From Dyadobacter fermentans DSM 18053 (GTDB lineage Bacteria > Bacteroidota > Bacteroidia > Cytophagales > Spirosomataceae), in the NCBI RefSeq assembly GCF_000023125.1, contig NC_013037.1:620001-684000 (forward strand): a stretch of DNA of 64,000 nucleotides, written 5' to 3'. The translations under genes were made by a program, and so were the position numbers. How positions within the stretch are numbered: the stretch's first letter is position 1; every line of letters begins with the position of its first letter. Shown piece after piece: positions 1-7,799 of the stretch. Below the pieces are notes generated by a model that saw only the letters and a program-made list of their open reading frames with translations, searched no databases and was not told the DNA's origin.

Positions 1-1
1 C

Positions 2-166
2 CGGATCACAGGCAAGGCATTCATTTACGGCGCGCATTTGTTGCCGGTCATTCTGGCCGGGCTGAGCCTGAGATACCTTTTCAAAAGAATATTGGTAAAA
101 GAGCAGGATAATGTGCGGTTAACAGACCCTGGAACCGAATCCGATGGAGGCGCGAAGCCACTATAA
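2..166 (+). CDS. C-terminal end of an integral membrane protein (partial)
   Basis: The frame is open from the left edge and runs 54 residues to a TAA at 164-166. It holds one hydrophobic stretch (AFIYGAHLLPVILAGLSL) followed by a basic RYLFKR segment and a polar tail rich in D, E and G. This looks like the last membrane helix and cytoplasmic tail of a polytopic protein. A flippase-like or lysylphosphatidylglycerol-synthase-like membrane protein would fit, but the fragment is too short to assign a family. Confidence 0.55.
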   Translation, partial: RITGKAFIYGAHLLPVILAGLSLRYLFKRILVKEQDNVRLTDPGTESDGGAKPL

Positions 167-465
167 ATGCCGGAAGTTGCCAAATGCACGTGCGACAGTA
201 GAATATTCTCATAAATCCTTCAAATTGTGAAATAATATTGTTTCTGTCTTGATTTTTCACAAATAAACCACGGATAGTAATAGAAAGTACGCAGTTTTTT
301 AGGATATTGCGGCTTGTGTCGGACGGGGAAATGGTTAGTCTCCGGGCCTATTTAACACAAAATTAACTTGTTGGGTAAGTAAATCGCTGTTAACGAAAAA
401 CTTTGTCTTGAATTGACCGGTTGGCCTGCCTTGTAATTAACCCTTTTAATTTTATTCTTATTTCT
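167..465. other. Intergenic leader region upstream of citrate synthase
   Basis: About 300 AT-rich bases with no credible reading frame. I found only near matches to the TAnnTTTG -7 element (for example TAATATTG near 231-238) and none with a correctly spaced TTG. The citrate synthase promoter presumably lies here but I cannot place it. Confidence 0.5.
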
Positions 466-1752
466 ATGTCCCAAATAGCTGAATTGACCCTTGAAGGTAA
501 AAAGTACGAGTTCCCCATAATTGAAGGCAGTGAACAGGAAAAGGCGATAGATATTTCCAAATTGCGTGACCAGACCGGGTACATTACGATCGACTCGGGT
601 TACAAGAATACCGGTGCCACCAAAAGCGCCATTACATTCCTGGACGGCGAAGAGGGTGTCCTGAATTACAGAGGTTATTCGATTGAAGACCTGGCCGAAA
701 AATCGTCGTTTCTTGAAGTTGCATACCTGCTTATTTACGGAGAGCTTCCTACTGAAAAGCAATTCGCTGAGTTTGAACATGAAATCCGCACGCATACACT
801 CGTAAACGAGGATATGCGCAAAATTTTTGAAGGTTTCCCGGTTAATGCACACCCAATGGGCGTACTGTCGTCGCTGGTGAGCGCGATGAGCGCATTCTAC
901 CCCGATGCCAACGGCCAGAACTCGGAAGACGCGACGCAGTTGCACATTATCCGCCTGCTCGCCAAGCTGCCGACGATCGCGACGTGGTCGTACAAAAAAT
1001 CACAGGGACATCCGGTAAATTACCCGCAAAACGACCTCGATTATTGCTCCAACTTCCTGAACATGATGTTCTCGCTGCCGGTAGCAAAATATAATGTAGA
1101 TCCCGTTGTTTCGGCTGCATTGAACAAGCTGCTGATCCTGCACGCCGACCACGAGCAAAACTGCTCTACATCGACTGTAAGACTGGTCGGTTCGTCCCAT
1201 GCCAACATTTTCTCTTCGATTTCGTCGGGTATCAGCGCATTGTGGGGCCCGCTCCACGGCGGCGCCAACCAGGAAGTAATCGAAATGCTCGAAGCGATCA
1301 AAGCGGACGGCGGCGATACACAGAAATACATCAATATGGCCAAAGACAAGAGCAGCGGCTTCCGCCTGTTCGGTTTCGGCCACCGGGTTTATAAAAACTT
1401 CGATCCGCGTGCACGCATTATCAAAAAGGCTGCGGACGACGTGCTGAACAAATTGGGCATCAACGACCCTGTACTCGAAATCGCCCAGAAACTGGAAAAA
1501 GCAGCATTGGAAGACGAATACTTCGTACAGCGCAAACTTTACCCGAACGTAGACTTCTACTCCGGTATCATCTACCGCGCACTGGGAATCCCTACCAATA
1601 TGTTTACCGTAATGTTCGCGATCGGCCGTCTTCCAGGCTGGATCGCGCAATGGAAAGAAATGCGTGAGAACAAAGAGCCAATCGGCCGCCCACGCCAAAT
1701 CTACACCGGCGCCGCAAAACGGGACTTCGTGGCGATGAGTGAGAGGAAATGA
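466..1752 (+). CDS. gltA: Citrate synthase (type II)
   Basis: Citrate synthase condenses acetyl-CoA and oxaloacetate to citrate, the entry step of the TCA cycle, in the cytoplasm. The 428-residue product has the normal length for the hexameric bacterial enzyme. The three catalytic positions are visible: His in GPLHGGANQ, His in the signature GFGHRVYKNFDPRA, and Asp in NVDFYSG. The N-terminal part (AELTLEGKKYEFP) matches the small beta domain typical of this type. The frame extends upstream from a TTG at 421, but the ATG at 466 gives the usual N-terminus and is preferred. The gene is monocistronic and its stop codon runs straight into an octamer repeat. Identity is essentially certain. Confidence 0.97.
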   Translation: MSQIAELTLEGKKYEFPIIEGSEQEKAIDISKLRDQTGYITIDSGYKNTGATKSAITFLDGEEGVLNYRGYSIEDLAEKSSFLEVAYLLIYGELPTEKQFAEFEHEIRTHTLVNEDMRKIFEGFPVNAHPMGVLSSLVSAMSAFYPDANGQNSEDATQLHIIRLLAKLPTIATWSYKKSQGHPVNYPQNDLDYCSNFLNMMFSLPVAKYNVDPVVSAALNKLLILHADHEQNCSTSTVRLVGSSHANIFSSISSGISALWGPLHGGANQEVIEMLEAIKADGGDTQKYINMAKDKSSGFRLFGFGHRVYKNFDPRARIIKKAADDVLNKLGINDPVLEIAQKLEKAALEDEYFVQRKLYPNVDFYSGIIYRALGIPTNMFTVMFAIGRLPGWIAQWKEMRENKEPIGRPRQIYTGAAKRDFVAMSERK

Positions 1753-1830
1753 TTTGAATGATTGAATGATTGAATGATTGAATAGCAGGTTTGCATAAAC
1801 GCACCATTCAATCATTCAATCATTCAAAAT
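1750..1830. repeat. Octamer tandem repeat forming an inverted pair after gltA
   Basis: Starting at the gltA stop codon there are about four copies of GAATGATT (1756-1783). After a 22-base loop come about three copies of the reverse complement AATCATTC (1806-1828). The arms can fold into a long hairpin between the convergent gltA and pdxH genes, so it may act as a bidirectional terminator or mRNA end. Related runs follow the stop codons at 38237 and 59315. Confidence 0.8.
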
Positions 1831-1841
1831 TAATATAACTC

Positions 1842-2480
1842 CTACGGCGCCAGCCGCTCAATCTTCCAGCCATCTTCCGCCTTCGTATAAGCTAACCGGT
1901 CGTGCAGGCGGCTGGGGCGTCCTTGCCAGAATTCGATGTAATCGGGTACGACGCGGTAACCTCCCCAATGTGCGGGCCGCGGTACGGGCTGGCCTTCGAA
2001 ACGGGCTTCCAATTCCTTTGTTTTTGCTTCCAGAAATTCCCTGTCGGGAATCACTTCGCTTTGTGCCGAAGCCCAGGCGCCGATCTGGCTCCCGCGCGGG
2101 CGCACGGCGAAATACTCGTCCGATTCAGTCGCCGGGGTCTTTTCGATCTTTCCTTCGATACGGACCTGTCTTTCAAGCTCTTTCCAGAAAAATGTAATCG
2201 CTACCTGCGGATTGGCCTCTATTTCGCGGCCCTTCCTGCCTTCGTAGTTGGTGAAAAATGAAAAGCCCCGCTCATCGAGGTCTTTCAGGAGCACAACACG
2301 GGCCGACGGTCGGCCTTCCGAAACCGTGCTGAGCAGCATCGCATTCGATTCCGAAATGCCCGATTTGAGCACCTCGTCAAACCATAACCTGAACTGTTTC
2401 AGCGGATCAGGGTCGAGATCCGATTCGTGTAAGCCTTTTAGTTGATAGTCGTGACGAATATTTGCAATATTATGGTCCAT
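1842..2480 (-). CDS. pdxH: Pyridoxamine 5'-phosphate oxidase
   Basis: PdxH is an FMN-dependent enzyme oxidising pyridoxine or pyridoxamine 5'-phosphate to pyridoxal 5'-phosphate, the last step of vitamin B6 synthesis and salvage. The 212-residue protein has the family length. It shows the N-terminal [14 protein letters not shown] segment, the FMN-binding core ([19 protein letters not shown]), the substrate-loop region [13 protein letters not shown] and the C-terminal [12 protein letters not shown] signature. It is convergent with gltA and divergent from the DUF349 gene. A perfect -7 element lies 24-31 bases upstream of the start. Confidence 0.96.
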   Translation of the reverse strand: MDHNIANIRHDYQLKGLHESDLDPDPLKQFRLWFDEVLKSGISESNAMLLSTVSEGRPSARVVLLKDLDERGFSFFTNYEGRKGREIEANPQVAITFFWKELERQVRIEGKIEKTPATESDEYFAVRPRGSQIGAWASAQSEVIPDREFLEAKTKELEARFEGQPVPRPAHWGGYRVVPDYIEFWQGRPSRLHDRLAYTKAEDGWKIERLAP

Positions 2481-2510
2481 TGGATACTAATATGTTCAAT
2501 GTTAGGATGC

Positions 2511-2518
2511 CAAAAGTA
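2511..2518 (-). promoter_or_regulatory. Candidate -7 element for pdxH
   Basis: The minus strand reads TACTTTTG, a perfect TAnnTTTG Bacteroidota -7 element, placing transcription start roughly 24 bases before the pdxH ATG. No clear TTG is found 19-21 bases upstream, so support rests on the -7 match and position. Confidence 0.35.
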
Positions 2519-2540
2519 GCCATTTCAAGGGAAAGATTGT

Positions 2541-2548
2541 TAGATTTG
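2541..2548 (+). promoter_or_regulatory. Candidate -7 element for the DUF349 gene
   Basis: TAGATTTG fits TAnnTTTG and lies 39 bases before the DUF349 start, back to back with the pdxH element. A good -33 box is not apparent. Confidence 0.35.
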
Positions 2549-2587
2549 TAATCTGTAAGAGACCGTACGTACGAAACAAGCATCACG

Positions 2588-4492
2588 ATGGCACAAGAAC
2601 AACAAGAAGGGGTCAAAGGCGAAGAGCAGGACGACCTGGCACCAAAAACGATTGATACCCTTGAAATTGATCTTAACAATGAGTTGACGGAAGAGCACGA
2701 GGAGGAAACGCCTGATGTGGATTACAGCCAATTGTCTAAGGAGCAACTGGTTAACTTGTTGGAGAACGAACTGGCGACCATCCGGGAAGAAGGCTCAGGC
2801 GCTGCCCAGCTTAAAAAGGCGGAATCTGTGGCCAGGGGGGTACGTACGGTGCTTGATCAGATCAAACTGAAGGACCGCGAAGCCGCGCTGAAAACGTTCG
2901 TCGAAGAGACGGGCGGAGAGGACGGTTTCGAGTACAAATATGATGCTGAAACGCAGAAAATAGACTCCCTGAGCCGTGAGATCCGCGGATTGAAAAATGC
3001 TTTCTACCAAAGCCAGGAGAAGGAAAAGGAGAAGAATTTCAATGTAAAAACCGCTCTGCTTGGTCGCCTGCGCGCGCTTGTGGACGAGGAAGGCACGCGC
3101 GAAACCGACGCGAGCGGCCTGAAATCGAGCTGGGAGGAATTCAAAAAGATCCAGGAAGAATGGAAAGGCGCCGGTAATGTGGCCTCGCCGCATAATGGCA
3201 CGCTCTGGGCGACTTACAATGCGCTGATCGACCGCTATTTCAGCAACCGGAACATCTATTTCGAACTCAAAGAACTCGACCGCCGCCGCAACGCGGAACT
3301 CAAAGCCGAGCTCTGCGAGAAAGTGGAAGAACTAGGCAAATCGCTGGAAAGCCGCCCGATGACCCGGGAAATCCTGAACGAAGCCAACCATATTTTTGAA
3401 GAATACAAACACCTCGGCCCGGCGCCCAAGGAAGATCAGGAGAAACTCTGGCAGCGCTTCAAAGAGGCACTCGATGTGCTTTACGATGCACAACGCGGCC
3501 AGTTTGCCGAGCAGAAGAAATCCATGCAGGAGAACTACGAGCAAAAGCTGAAAATTTACGAGGCGATTGTTCCGTTCACAACCTACAATTCGGGCAGCAT
3601 TAAAGAATGGAATGCCAAAACGAAGGACATTATGGCGTTCCAGGACCAATGGGTGGCTTTGAAAGGCATCATGCCGCGTGAGGAAGGCAAGGAGCTCAGC
3701 AAGAAGTTCTGGGCTGCGCTGAAAACGTTTTTCAACAACAAGGGAGAGTTCTTCCGACAGCTGGAATCGAAGCGCGAGCAGAACCTCGAATTGAAAAACC
3801 AGCTTTGCGAAGAAGCCGAGGCAGTTTTGGCGGCCGGCGAGGACAATCCTTCCACAACCCAGAAGGTAATCGAGCTCCAAAAGAAATGGAAAGGCATCGG
3901 CCAGGTTCCGGAGAAATTCAAAGACACGATTTACGACCGCTTCAAAAAAGCCTGCGATTCGTATTTCGATCAGAAACGCGCCAAAAACCGCGAAGTTGAA
4001 GAAGAATTCGAGCAAAACCTTAAACTGAAAACCGACCTCATCGAACGCATCGAAGCGGCAGCGAAGGATAAGGACGAATCGTCGCTCAATTTGTTGAGCG
4101 CATTCAAGTCGGAATGGTCGTCCATAGGCTTCGTGCCTAAGAAAGACATGCAGGCCATTCAGAAGCGTTATATCGCGGCAATCAATACATACGTGAGCGC
4201 GATCGGCCAGCTGTCGACGAAGGAGAAGGAGCAGGCCGTGCTGGAAAGCGAAGTGGAACTGGTGCGTGACGGCGAAAGCAGCCGCAACCTTTACCGCAAG
4301 GAAAATGATATCCGCCGCAAGATAACGCAGCTGGAAAACGACATCGCGCTTTGGCAAAACAACATCGAGTTCTTTGCGAAATCGAAAACTTCCGATCGTT
4401 TGAAAGCGGAATTCGAAAGAAAGATCAATAATGCATTAAGCCAGTTGGACGAGCTGAAACACCAACTCACTATTATTCAGGAAGCTATCTGA
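2588..4492 (+). CDS. DUF349 repeat protein, long acidic coiled-coil
   Basis: A 634-residue cytoplasmic protein with no signal peptide. After an acidic, low-complexity N-terminus (about residues 1-65, many E, D and Q), it consists of repeated helical units with a W-x-x-I/A-G motif: EEWKGAGNV, RFKEALDVLYDAQRG, KKWKGIGQVP, SEWSSIGFVP. These are the hallmark of DUF349 repeats, and at least four to five copies are visible. The C-terminal 100 residues are a predicted coiled coil (RRKITQLENDIALWQNN). The family is widespread in Bacteroidota and of unknown biochemical function, though DUF349 occurs in some proteins linked to nucleic-acid or stress responses. Family membership is certain; function is open. 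Confidence 0.92.
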   Translation: MAQEQQEGVKGEEQDDLAPKTIDTLEIDLNNELTEEHEEETPDVDYSQLSKEQLVNLLENELATIREEGSGAAQLKKAESVARGVRTVLDQIKLKDREAALKTFVEETGGEDGFEYKYDAETQKIDSLSREIRGLKNAFYQSQEKEKEKNFNVKTALLGRLRALVDEEGTRETDASGLKSSWEEFKKIQEEWKGAGNVASPHNGTLWATYNALIDRYFSNRNIYFELKELDRRRNAELKAELCEKVEELGKSLESRPMTREILNEANHIFEEYKHLGPAPKEDQEKLWQRFKEALDVLYDAQRGQFAEQKKSMQENYEQKLKIYEAIVPFTTYNSGSIKEWNAKTKDIMAFQDQWVALKGIMPREEGKELSKKFWAALKTFFNNKGEFFRQLESKREQNLELKNQLCEEAEAVLAAGEDNPSTTQKVIELQKKWKGIGQVPEKFKDTIYDRFKKACDSYFDQKRAKNREVEEEFEQNLKLKTDLIERIEAAAKDKDESSLNLLSAFKSEWSSIGFVPKKDMQAIQKRYIAAINTYVSAIGQLSTKEKEQAVLESEVELVRDGESSRNLYRKENDIRRKITQLENDIALWQNNIEFFAKSKTSDRLKAEFERKINNALSQLDELKHQLTIIQEAI

Positions 4493-4530
4493 AACCTGAA
4501 AAAAAGTTTGAAAAATTTACTTTGAAAAGG

Positions 4531-4561
4531 TTGCATTGTATATCCCGCTCGACTACTTTTG
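4531..4561 (+). promoter_or_regulatory. Promoter of tRNA-Thr
   Basis: TTG at 4531-4533, a 20-base spacer and TACTTTTG at 4554-4561 match the Bacteroidota sigma-A consensus in both boxes and spacing. Predicted start is near 4568, about 37 bases before the mature tRNA. Confidence 0.75.
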
Positions 4562-4604
4562 CACCATGATAACGGAATAACAAACGGTATCACAAAGAAA
4601 AAAG

Positions 4605-4677
<73 letters not shown>

Positions 4678-4686
4678 CAAAAAAAG

Positions 4687-4717
4687 AAAGCATTTCGCAA
4701 TTTGCGAAGTGCTTTTT
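4687..4717 (+). terminator. Rho-independent terminator of tRNA-Thr
   Basis: A 14-bp stem (AAAGCATTTCGCAA with TTGCGAAGTGCTTT, one wobble) and a very small loop, followed by a T run. It begins 10 bases after the tRNA. Confidence 0.8.
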
Positions 4718-4807
4718 GCTTTTCTGCGGCTTCCGTTTCACTTCGCCGGCCGGCCTCGGATCGGATCAGTGGTTGAATCCGAAAAGTTGGCGATCAGCCC
4801 AACAAAT

Positions 4808-5083
4808 TCACTTCGCCGGAACGAAGCTTTTCACCCGAAACATATTCTTGCGCCCGTCCACCAGCTTTCGCTCGGCGAAACCGGCGCTTTCCAGCCAGTT
4901 TAAGGCATCGTACACCGTGGCCGGACTGATTTTGACGCCGCTCGTGCGTAGCGACCGCCAGAGTGTGTCTCCGTCGGTATATTGGTTGCGCTGGTCGAGG
5001 TGGAGGGCTACTACAATGCGTTTGCCGGCGTACCGGATGTTGTTTTGGTTACAATAGCGAATGAGGCGGTCGGATAGGGTCAT
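4808..5083 (-). CDS. Short Fur-like winged-helix protein (DNA-binding domain only)
   Basis: A 91-residue cytoplasmic protein. The core reads like the N-terminal winged helix of Fur-family repressors: a GKRIVVALHL helix, DGDTLWRSLRTSG, then the recognition helix ISPATVYDALNWLESAGF, close to the Fur pattern S-x-A-T-V-Y-x-x-L-x-x-L-x-x-x-G. The C-terminal metal-binding and dimerisation domain of a normal Fur protein (about 140-150 residues) is absent, and no HHH or CxxC zinc motif is seen. It sits 195 bases downstream of a siderophore-type TonB receptor on the same strand, separated by a terminator. Iron-linked regulation is an inference from that placement. Confidence 0.7.
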   Translation of the reverse strand: MTLSDRLIRYCNQNNIRYAGKRIVVALHLDQRNQYTDGDTLWRSLRTSGVKISPATVYDALNWLESAGFAERKLVDGRKNMFRVKSFVPAK

Positions 5084-5222
5084 GGTTGCTTCGTTGATAA
5101 AGTGCAGCGAACGTCTCGGACGATCACACTCCTTAGTTGCCCAAAGGGGCCTTCAACCGTAATAGTAACCACCAGTTGCGAAGTATTTTTTGTTCGAATG
5201 CCTGTAATCGGCATTGGGTAAC

Positions 5223-5253
5223 AAAAAGACGGCCTGCGCAGAGGCAGGCCGTT
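5223..5253 (-). terminator. Terminator of the TonB receptor gene
   Basis: Read on the minus strand: ACGGCCTGC, a 6-base loop, GCAGGCCGT, then CTTTTTG. A perfect 9-bp GC-rich stem plus T run, 26 bases after the receptor stop codon. Confidence 0.85.
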
Positions 5254-5278
5254 TGATCATCAAACTGGGTCAATAACC

Positions 5279-7732
5279 TTAAAAATTGTAATACACATTC
5301 AAACTAAACCGGGACCCATTACCTCGGGTGTATTCCAGGTCCTGTCCGCTGAACAGGTTCACCGTGTTGAAATAAGTCTTGTTCAGAAGATTTTCGATAC
5401 CCACAGCCGCACGAATGTGCTTGCTGAACACGTACGAGGCATTCAGGTTAAAAAGATCGTAGGCATCTACCGGGCCTTCGCCGTTACCGTAGCGGCCGTT
5501 GGCTTGCTTGTCGAATCGCTTGCGGTTACCCGAATATACCCAAAAAAGGTTCAGGTTAAGCTTGTCTGTCGGCTGGTATTTGATAAATGCAGTTGCTTTT
5601 GGCGGGGTAATGCGCGCGCCGGTGAGGTAGCGGTCTTCCGGGTCGTCGAAATGGCCGTTGTCGTTCTGGTCGGCTTTGCCTTCCACATACGAGTAGCTTC
5701 CGCCGAACGATAATTTGTCAGACGGTTGGAAATCGAGTGTGAATTCATAGCCTTTGATTTCCTCCGGCAAGCGGAGCGGGGTCATCACGCCATTCACGGT
5801 CACCATATCGGCGCCGAGTTTGGAAGTACTGATAAAATAGGCCGCTGTAAACTGCACGAATTTGTACTGGCTGCTGAACCCGGCCTCATAGTTATTGACG
5901 ATAATCGGCTTCGTGTTCAGGTTGGCGATCGTGTTGGTCGTGGCCGAGCGGAGGATGCGCCCCAGCTCGCTGATCCCGAATGCCTGTGAAAAGTTAAAGA
6001 ACGGGTTGAAAAGGCTGTATTTCGAGTAACGCAAGCCTGCATTCAGGTTCAATGCCTTGTAGTCCAGTTTCCCGCCCTTCACGGCCACGGCACCCTCGCC
6101 GTTGGGCCCCTTGGCAAGCGTGCTGTAATCTTTCACATCAATGCCGATGTTTTCAAACCGCGCACCGGTTTTCAGGGTAAGGTCTTTGACGATGTCCAGC
6201 TTCACCTGTGCGTAAGGCGCAATGCTCGTCATGTTCATGTCGGGCACATACACGCGACCGTCGGTGAGCACCTGGTTCGTCACGTCGCCCAGGATGTCGA
6301 TCCCGTAGGTAACGCCGCCGCCGAAGTTCGGGCTGACATTGAATGGCGTGTAAAAGTTGGCCCGGAGCCCTTTTTTGCGCGATGTGATCTGCGTTTGCCC
6401 GGGGCCATACCAGCCCGATGTGGAGGCCGTGTAGGCGTTCATTGATTCGAAACCGTTCAGGTAGGCGGTAATGTCCATACTGGTTTTTGCCCAAAGCCCG
6501 CGACGCAGGTAACGAAGCGAAAAGTTGTAGTTGAATGGCGTGCCTTCCGCGTCGCCCGGACTGTCGCCCGGCACGGCGATAGTCGGTGTTTCGCCATAAA
6601 CGCCCGGTTTGTTCACGTATTTGGTATACTGCCGGCTGCTGAACAGGTTGAACGAGAATTCCAGCTCATTATCGGCATTGAAGTCATAGAAAAGCTTCGT
6701 GTAGGCATTGTAAAGCCTCGTTTCACCCAATCCATTGGACGTTGAGATCACATCGCCGGCACCGTCTTTGTACACACCGGTGCGGTCGAGCAGGCCGCTC
6801 ACAACGTAGGAAAACTTGTTGATCTTTCCTTCCAGCATCTGCGAAATGCGGTAGCCCGGCGTATCGGCCATGTGGAACAGATTGCCATGCATGCCGAGCT
6901 GCGTGATGCCGGCGATCGCTTTATTCTCGGTCGGTTTCCGGGTAATGTAGTTGATCAGCCCGCCGCCGGCGCCGTTGCCATAAATGGCCGTCGCGCCTTT
7001 CACGACCTCTACGCGTTCCAGCACGGCAGGGTCGATGGAGCGGATGTCGCGGTTACCGTTCATGAGCGGCGTCGACTGCGGAATGCCGTCCACGAGCACC
7101 AGGAGGCTCCTTCCGCGCAGCGTTTGGCCGGTGTTGGTCGCCTTGTTATTCGGCATTCCCAGCCCCGGAATGGTATTGCCCAAAATCGCCGCGATGGAGT
7201 TGTTGATCGTCGCCTGTTCCTGGATTTCCTTCGCTTTCAGCACGGCAATCGACGCGGGCACGGAATTGAGGCTCTCGCGCACGCGGCCGGCTGAAACCAC
7301 CACTTCATTCAGGTTTTTGTCTCCTTCCTGCACGGTAATAGCTTCCAGCACCGTTTGCTCGCCGGTTTCTACCGTAAATGGCAGATCGGCGGAGGTGAAC
7401 CCGAGGTGCTGCACCAGCAGGCTATGCTCGCCTTCGGGGATGTCGTTAATGGTAAATGCGCCCTTTTCATCGGTTTGAGTGCCCTTGCCGGTGCCTTTTA
7501 CAACCACATTGGCAAATTCCACCGGCTTGCCGTCAGGCGTTTGCACCTTGCCTTTCACCGAGCCCTTGCCGGTTTTCGGCACCGACTGGGTGGTAGTTTG
7601 TTTCACTTTTTTGTCCGGCGCCGACTGCTGTGCCCACGCAACCTGCCCCGAAAACGGTAGCACGGCCGTGAGTAACGCGCAGAGCGACGGTCGGGTAAGT
7701 AATAGGAGGGAGCGTCTTGGTAAATCTTTCAT
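5279..7732 (-). CDS. TonB-dependent siderophore-type outer-membrane receptor
   Basis: An 817-residue outer-membrane receptor for TonB-driven uptake of an iron chelate or similar ligand. Order: signal peptide (about 1-34, ending AWAQ), a carboxypeptidase-regulatory-like beta domain (about 58-140; GKPVEFANVVVKGTGKGT), the plug (about 150-270, with LVLVDGIPQS and RVEVVKGATAIYGNGAGG), and a 22-strand barrel ending in a C-terminal Phe (FSLNVYYNF). It lacks the long SusC plug motifs and has no SusD partner, so a ferric-siderophore type is favoured over a glycan importer; the ligand is unknown. It has its own promoter overlapping the end of the upstream regulator gene, an inverted repeat at the start site and a terminator, so it is a single-gene unit. 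Confidence 0.9.
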   Translation of the reverse strand: MKDLPRRSLLLLTRPSLCALLTAVLPFSGQVAWAQQSAPDKKVKQTTTQSVPKTGKGSVKGKVQTPDGKPVEFANVVVKGTGKGTQTDEKGAFTINDIPEGEHSLLVQHLGFTSADLPFTVETGEQTVLEAITVQEGDKNLNEVVVSAGRVRESLNSVPASIAVLKAKEIQEQATINNSIAAILGNTIPGLGMPNNKATNTGQTLRGRSLLVLVDGIPQSTPLMNGNRDIRSIDPAVLERVEVVKGATAIYGNGAGGGLINYITRKPTENKAIAGITQLGMHGNLFHMADTPGYRISQMLEGKINKFSYVVSGLLDRTGVYKDGAGDVISTSNGLGETRLYNAYTKLFYDFNADNELEFSFNLFSSRQYTKYVNKPGVYGETPTIAVPGDSPGDAEGTPFNYNFSLRYLRRGLWAKTSMDITAYLNGFESMNAYTASTSGWYGPGQTQITSRKKGLRANFYTPFNVSPNFGGGVTYGIDILGDVTNQVLTDGRVYVPDMNMTSIAPYAQVKLDIVKDLTLKTGARFENIGIDVKDYSTLAKGPNGEGAVAVKGGKLDYKALNLNAGLRYSKYSLFNPFFNFSQAFGISELGRILRSATTNTIANLNTKPIIVNNYEAGFSSQYKFVQFTAAYFISTSKLGADMVTVNGVMTPLRLPEEIKGYEFTLDFQPSDKLSFGGSYSYVEGKADQNDNGHFDDPEDRYLTGARITPPKATAFIKYQPTDKLNLNLFWVYSGNRKRFDKQANGRYGNGEGPVDAYDLFNLNASYVFSKHIRAAVGIENLLNKTYFNTVNLFSGQDLEYTRGNGSRFSLNVYYNF

Positions 7733-7740
7733 ACATTGAT

Positions 7741-7767
7741 CATTATTTAGACTTAATTTAAATAATG
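7741..7767. promoter_or_regulatory. Candidate operator upstream of the TonB receptor
   Basis: A perfect 9-9-9 inverted repeat: CATTATTTA, nine bases, TAAATAATG. It covers the predicted start of transcription and ends 9 bases before the receptor ATG. Length and AT-richness resemble Fur-family boxes. The Fur-like protein encoded downstream is a possible ligand. Confidence 0.5.
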
Positions 7768-7769
7768 CG

Positions 7770-7799
7770 CAAATGTATCATAAAACGGCCAACTTACAA
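7770..7799 (-). promoter_or_regulatory. Promoter of the TonB receptor
   Basis: On the minus strand TTG (7799-7797), a 19-base spacer and TACATTTG (7777-7770) give a full match to the Bacteroidota promoter. The -33 box lies beside and partly beyond the stop codon of the upstream gene. Confidence 0.7.

Noticed and set aside
167..465. Riboswitch or leader peptide upstream of citrate synthase
   Set aside because: No conserved riboswitch core, stable hairpin or short frame with a start site could be identified.
3332..4357. Long antisense reading frame inside the DUF349 gene (341 codons, minus strand)
   Set aside because: The product has no start context or domain; it mirrors the codon bias of the coding strand.
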